Shown here piece after piece: positions 33,823-35,839 of a stretch of DNA of 35,839 nucleotides. Where the stretch lies: contig CAMYNJ010000152.1 in assembly GCA_947259795.1 (NCBI GenBank), forward strand, positions 1-35,839, written 5' to 3'. Each line of letters begins with the position of its first letter. Within the stretch, counting starts at the first letter, position 1. Source of the DNA: an uncultured Alphaproteobacteria bacterium. GTDB taxonomy: Bacteria > Pseudomonadota > Alphaproteobacteria > UBA8366 > JADFVY01. The notes under the pieces were generated by a model, which had not been told where the DNA came from, ran no database searches, and saw only the letters and a program-made list of their open reading frames with translations. The position numbers and the translations under genes were made by a program.

Positions 33823-34157
33823 TTTTCTGGATAGTTGCCGCGCTGATGACTGCCGGCGCGGCCGCAGCGCTGGCCCTGCCGCTGCTGCGCAAACTGGCAA
33901 CCGGTACGAATGCCGCCGAATATGACCTGGAAGTCTATCGCGACCAGTTGGCCGAACTGGAGCGCGACCATGACCGCGGTGTCATAACGGACGACGATAT
34001 GGCAGCGGCACGCACCGAAATTGCCCGGCGTATGCTGGCGGCGGACGCGCGCGTGCTGAAACAGTCGGCACACAGGTCGGCGGGTAGCAGGACGGGCATG
34101 TGGGCACTGGCGGGCGGCCTGGCGGATGCCGGACATGCCGCTGGCCCAGCGCGTTGA
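33819..34157 (+). pseudogene. ccmI: CcmI N-terminal fragment (broken gene, 5' part)
   Basis: 112 residues. The first ~100 are typical CcmI: membrane helix 1 (FWIVAALMTAGAAAALALPLL), then the cytoplasmic coiled-coil loop (YDLEVYRDQLAELERDHDRG, ARRMLAADARVL). At about residue 98-101 (MWALAGGLA), where helix 2 should begin, the frame leaves the CcmI sequence and stops after GHAAGPAR. The rest of CcmI continues in another frame from 34126. The normal helix 2 (about 20 hydrophobic residues) cannot be made in any frame, so material seems to be lost as well as shifted. CcmI chaperones apocytochromes to the heme lyase. Confidence 0.82.
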
Positions 34158-35391
34158 CCTGCCGGGGACCGGTGTGGAAGGCGATCGCATCAGGAAGCAG
34201 ATCGCGGAATTGGAGCGCGTTGCAGAGGCGAATCCCGGCAGCGCCGATGCGTGGTTGCGGCTGGCCGGCGCCTACAGCTCCATCGATATGTTCGACGATG
34301 CCGTGGCCGCCTATCGCAAGGCCATCAGCCTTGGGCCGGTCGCCGCCGAGATCAATTCCGACTTCGCCGAGACGCTGGTGATGGCGGCGCAGGGAACTGT
34401 CACACCGGAAGCCCGCGCCATTTTCGAGGCCGCGCTTGCAGTGTTCCCCGGCGATCCGCGGCCGCAATTCTACTTGGCACTGGGCGACTACCAGGCCGGC
34501 CGGACGCGCGAGGCGCTGGATCGCTGGGCGGCGCTGATCGCATCCTCGCCGGCGGATGCGGTATGGCTGGACATCGTGCGCCAACGCCTGGCCCAGGCGG
34601 CGCAGGATCTCGGCCTGGATGTCGCCGAGGTCACACCGGAACCGTTGCCTGCAAGCGATGGCAGCGCTATGCAACTGACGCCCGAGCAGCGCGCCGAGCT
34701 GGAGGCCATGACCCCGGCCGAGCGCGACGCGGCATTCCGCGAGATGTTGGATGGGCTGGACGCAAGCCTGCGGGAAAACCCGATGAACCTGGAGGGCTGG
34801 GAACGGCTGATCCGCGCCCATACGGCGCTGGGCGAGCGCGACGCGGCGCAGGATGCGCTGGACCGCGCGCTGGAGGTCTTCGCGCAGGCCCCCTTCCCGA
34901 AGCAGGCGCTAGTGAGGCTGGCTACCGATTTACAGCTCGATGTCCCCGGCGGTGACGTGGAGGCGCCGGATATCGGCGCCATGGTGGAAAGGCTGGCGGC
35001 GCGGCTGCAGGACGATCCGGACGACCTGGACGGCTGGATGATGCTGGCGCGGTCCTACACCGTGCTGGGTGAGACTGAGAAGGCCCGTGAGGCCATGGAC
35101 AACGCCGCCCGGCTGGATCCGGACAATCCGGATGTGCTGGCCCTGCAGGCCCGCGCGATTCGCCTTGCGAACGGTGGCAAGGATAGTGACGAGACCATCG
35201 CCATCCTGCGCCATGTCCTGGAACTTGCGCCCGGCAACGCGGAGGCGCTGTGGTTCGTTGCCAACGCCGAGGCCGAGGCCGGCAATAAGGCCAAGGCCCG
35301 CGAACTGCTGGAGCGCCTGCTGGCGCAAATGTCAGACGACAACCCGGACAGGGATTTCGTCAAACAGCGGATCGAACAGTTGGACGGTTAG
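34126..35391 (+). CDS. ccmI: CcmI C-terminal TPR domain (3' part of the broken gene)
   Basis: 421 codons open from ATG 34126 (MPDMPLAQRVDLPG). PDMPLAQR is the conserved text that directly follows membrane helix 2 in intact CcmI. Tetratricopeptide repeats follow (ELERVAEANPGSADAWLRLA, RENPMNLEGWERLIRAH, DDPDDLDGWMMLARSYTVLG, APGNAEALWFVANAEAEAGN). This is the apocytochrome-binding periplasmic half. Read alone it has no signal peptide or membrane anchor, so it would stay in the cytoplasm unless the two parts are joined. Either an assembly or sequencing error or a real lesion. Confidence 0.85.
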   Translation: MPDMPLAQRVDLPGTGVEGDRIRKQIAELERVAEANPGSADAWLRLAGAYSSIDMFDDAVAAYRKAISLGPVAAEINSDFAETLVMAAQGTVTPEARAIFEAALAVFPGDPRPQFYLALGDYQAGRTREALDRWAALIASSPADAVWLDIVRQRLAQAAQDLGLDVAEVTPEPLPASDGSAMQLTPEQRAELEAMTPAERDAAFREMLDGLDASLRENPMNLEGWERLIRAHTALGERDAAQDALDRALEVFAQAPFPKQALVRLATDLQLDVPGGDVEAPDIGAMVERLAARLQDDPDDLDGWMMLARSYTVLGETEKAREAMDNAARLDPDNPDVLALQARAIRLANGGKDSDETIAILRHVLELAPGNAEALWFVANAEAEAGNKAKARELLERLLAQMSDDNPDRDFVKQRIEQLDG

Positions 35392-35409
35392 TACCAAGGC
35401 TCGTTGGTA
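35392..35409. terminator. Short hairpin between convergent genes
   Basis: TACCAA (35392-35397) and TTGGTA (35404-35409) form a 6-bp stem exactly filling the gap between the ccmI stop and the stop of the minus-strand flavoprotein. There is no T run, so it is a weak terminator at best. Confidence 0.35.
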
Positions 35410-35839
35410 TTAGACCTTCGCCGCTTCCCGCCCGGCCACATATCCCAGCGTAACAGCGCTCAACAAGCCGTTGCCCGACAGATAGCCCCAATGGGCGGGG
35501 CCCGAGACGCCGCAGGCAGCGCCGCCACCGGCGAACAGGTTCGGAAACGGCCTGCCCGCCCGATCCAGAACCCGCGCCTTGCCGTCAACGGCCAGCCCGC
35601 CCTGGGTATGCAGCAGGCCGCCTGTAACCCTGATCGCGCGGTAGGGTGGATGCAGGCGGGTTTCCGCCAGCGCCGCATATAAGGCGTCGGGGGGCAAATC
35701 GCAAATCCGCGCCAGCGCGCCTGCGTCACCGGCTTCCTTCACCGCGCCAAGCTCATTCAGTTGCCAGTAGTCCGGAAACCGCATTGCCGACTCGTGCAGG
35801 CGCGCATCGTAGACCGCCCAGGCAAAGCCGCCCGGTTGC
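35410..35839 (-). CDS. FAD-dependent dehydrogenase, C-terminal part (partial)
   Basis: The last 142 codons are visible; the gene enters from the right edge with the frame open (FAWAVYDARLHESAMRFPDYW). The C-terminus has the FrdA/fumarate-reductase-like layout: HPPYRAIRVTGGLLHTQGGLAVDGKARVLDRAG, FPNLFAGGGAACGVSGPAHWGYLSGNGLLSAVTLGYVAG. The GGG and SGNGLL blocks close the FAD site. The family includes fumarate reductase, 3-ketosteroid and tricarballylate dehydrogenases; the specific substrate cannot be named without the N-terminal half. Confidence 0.82.
   Translation of the reverse strand, partial: QPGGFAWAVYDARLHESAMRFPDYWQLNELGAVKEAGDAGALARICDLPPDALYAALAETRLHPPYRAIRVTGGLLHTQGGLAVDGKARVLDRAGRPFPNLFAGGGAACGVSGPAHWGYLSGNGLLSAVTLGYVAGREAAKV

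Overview
The window is a stretch of chromosome from a high-GC alphaproteobacterium. The best guess is a Rhodospirillales-like lineage. The reasons are the gene content (system I cytochrome c maturation, a Liv-type ABC importer packed between two acyl-CoA ligases, DUF1223, AcnA), the codon usage, and promoters of the TTGxxx/TATAxx type. No phage, insertion sequence, integron or CRISPR array is visible. Most genes are housekeeping or metabolic.

Layout. 1-5.2 kb: the start of an M48 metalloprotease lipoprotein (minus), then on the plus strand a staphylococcal-nuclease-like exported protein with a divergent active site, a proline iminopeptidase, tRNA-Arg(CCT), a DUF1963 protein and a DAO-family flavoprotein oxidase. 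5.2-10.0 kb, minus strand: a small His/Gly-rich exported protein, a membrane-anchored hypothetical translationally coupled to a universal stress protein, a YeiH-type transporter followed by an easily missed 54-residue one-helix membrane protein and a terminator, then protein-L-isoaspartate methyltransferase (5' end apparently frameshifted) and an exported hypothetical. 10.2-14.2 kb: htpG (plus), with a convergent MFS transporter and a DUF1223 protein (minus). 14.4-19.1 kb: an exported two-repeat protein with a clear promoter/operator, a bidirectional terminator, acnA and an alpha/beta hydrolase (minus).

19.3-27.6 kb is one plus-strand module: long-chain acyl-CoA ligase, LivG, LivH, LivM, periplasmic binding protein, LivF and a PaaK-like ligase. 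It reads as uptake plus CoA activation of a carboxylic acid (aromatic, dicarboxylic or branched). The binding-protein gene has its own promoter and terminator inside the operon. A perfect 11-bp inverted repeat lies in front of the module. After it comes a 415-bp gene-free stretch with four consecutive hairpins, the last a textbook terminator. This is a good candidate for a small RNA with C-rich, anti-Shine-Dalgarno-like loops.

28.0-35.4 kb is the cytochrome c maturation locus: ccmA-ccmB, then a small membrane-protein gene on the opposite strand, then ccmC-D-E-F-G-I. Three oddities stand out. A 17-bp tandem duplication copies the ccmC ribosome-binding site and start codon. ccmH is missing from its usual place between ccmG and ccmI. 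ccmI itself is broken by a frame change, with loss of its second membrane helix. The window ends in the 3' part of a minus-strand FAD-dependent dehydrogenase.
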